Shown here in pieces: positions 63,784 through 64,000 of a DNA stretch of 64,000 bases (positions are counted from its first letter, which is position 1; each line of letters begins with the position of its first letter). Under the pieces are notes generated by a model. The model did not search any database. It had not been told where the DNA came from and saw only the letters and a list, made by a program, of their open reading frames with translations. A program made the translations under genes and the position numbers. Origin of the DNA: WLMZ01 sp037139095 (GTDB lineage: Bacteria; Actinomycetota; Acidimicrobiia; Acidimicrobiales; Ilumatobacteraceae); contig JBAXHD010000002.1 of the NCBI GenBank assembly GCA_037139095.1, positions 1 to 64,000 on the forward strand, read 5' to 3'.

Positions 63784-63858
63784 GGCTCACATGATGACCG
63801 CTCAGCACCCCTGATTGCCACCTGACCGACGATTAGTTCGTGCGTCTAGGCTCGCACC

Positions 63859-64000
63859 ATGTCTGAATCGCTTCCGAAAATCGCATGGCCAACCACGTGG
63901 CCGGCAGGTTGGCAGGTCACGTTTGTCGACCAAACCGGCTCAACGAACGCCGATCTGCTTGCGGCCGGAGCTGCCGATGCGCCCGACAGAACGGTGCTCG
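63859..64000 (+). CDS. birA: Biotin-[acetyl-CoA carboxylase] ligase, 5' part
   Basis: Forty-seven codons visible before the window ends. The N-terminal catalytic motif is recognisable: VTFVDQTGSTNADLLAAG, followed by APDRTVL, as in BirA enzymes that attach biotin to BCCP. There is no N-terminal helix-turn-helix, so it is a monofunctional ligase. It is divergent from the alpha chain whose Lys it would biotinylate (75-base gap). Confidence 0.88.
   Translation, partial: MSESLPKIAWPTTWPAGWQVTFVDQTGSTNADLLAAGAADAPDRTVL

Overview
The window reads as chromosomal DNA of a high-GC actinobacterium, most like the Acidimicrobiia (Ilumatobacter-type aquatic lineages). This placement is an inference. It rests on actinobacterial hallmarks: an ImuA/ImuB/DnaE2 mutasome with GAAC-N4-GTTC SOS boxes, MoeZ, the actinobacterial form of DapD, DUF3039 and DUF4031 proteins, an F420-type LLM oxidoreductase, a fused biotin carboxylase-BCCP subunit beside birA, many acyl-CoA dehydrogenases, and many GTG starts. 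I see no tRNA, rRNA, IS element, prophage or CRISPR array.

Layout. 1-2432 (minus): nitrogen module amt-glnK-glnD. 2604-5155 (plus): cytochrome P450 and acyl-CoA dehydrogenase. 5152-8472 (minus): an apparent oxygenase operon (diiron protein, small protein, CxxC protein, ferredoxin), then glutathione peroxidase and a membrane protein. 8553-12544 (plus): EcsC-like protein, arylsulfatase, LLM oxidoreductase. 12558-21138: cell-wall hydrolase, two AMP-forming ligases (one MatB-like), a NifU-N-like protein, small proteins, acyl-CoA dehydrogenase. 21143-24427 (plus): a CarH-like B12/HTH regulator, then SOS-controlled imuA-imuB. 24443-28772 (minus): an atypical response regulator preceded by four tandem paralogous secreted proteins of a family I do not recognise. 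28898-35848 (plus): Nudix, subtilase-like protein with three C-terminal repeats, SOS-controlled dnaE2. 35849-41952: Nudix, ABM, DUF3039, FmdB-type protein, malic enzyme with a structured leader, DUF4031, orphan ectoine synthase, an ArsC-like protein with an in-frame TGA at the catalytic cysteine position, and acyl-CoA dehydrogenase. 42084-48864: heterodimeric ABC exporter, YceI protein, leucyl aminopeptidase, an unknown gene. 48945-56201: FN3 subtilase, sirtuin, MoeZ, class II aldolase, RidA, methylmalonyl-CoA mutase. 56231-64000: dapD-lysS, M15 peptidase, LpdA-like flavoprotein, RDD protein, acetyl/propionyl-CoA carboxylase alpha chain and partial birA.

How the parts fit. Methylmalonyl-CoA mutase, the biotin-dependent carboxylase with BirA, a MatB-like ligase, several acyl-CoA dehydrogenases, a CoA ligase and malic enzyme suggest catabolism of fatty acids, branched or sterol-like substrates through propionyl-CoA. 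The two SOS boxes tie imuAB and dnaE2 into one damage-inducible mutagenic polymerase although they lie about 8 kb apart.

Most notable: (1) a probable selenocysteine ArsC-like gene at 40333-40695, with a SECIS-like hairpin right after the TGA; (2) the four-paralog secreted family, where two members and the neighbouring regulator share an 18-bp upstream element at an almost identical distance from their starts, and two share a leader hairpin; (3) a CarH-type W-x9-EH photoreceptor core on an excisionase-like DNA-binding domain.
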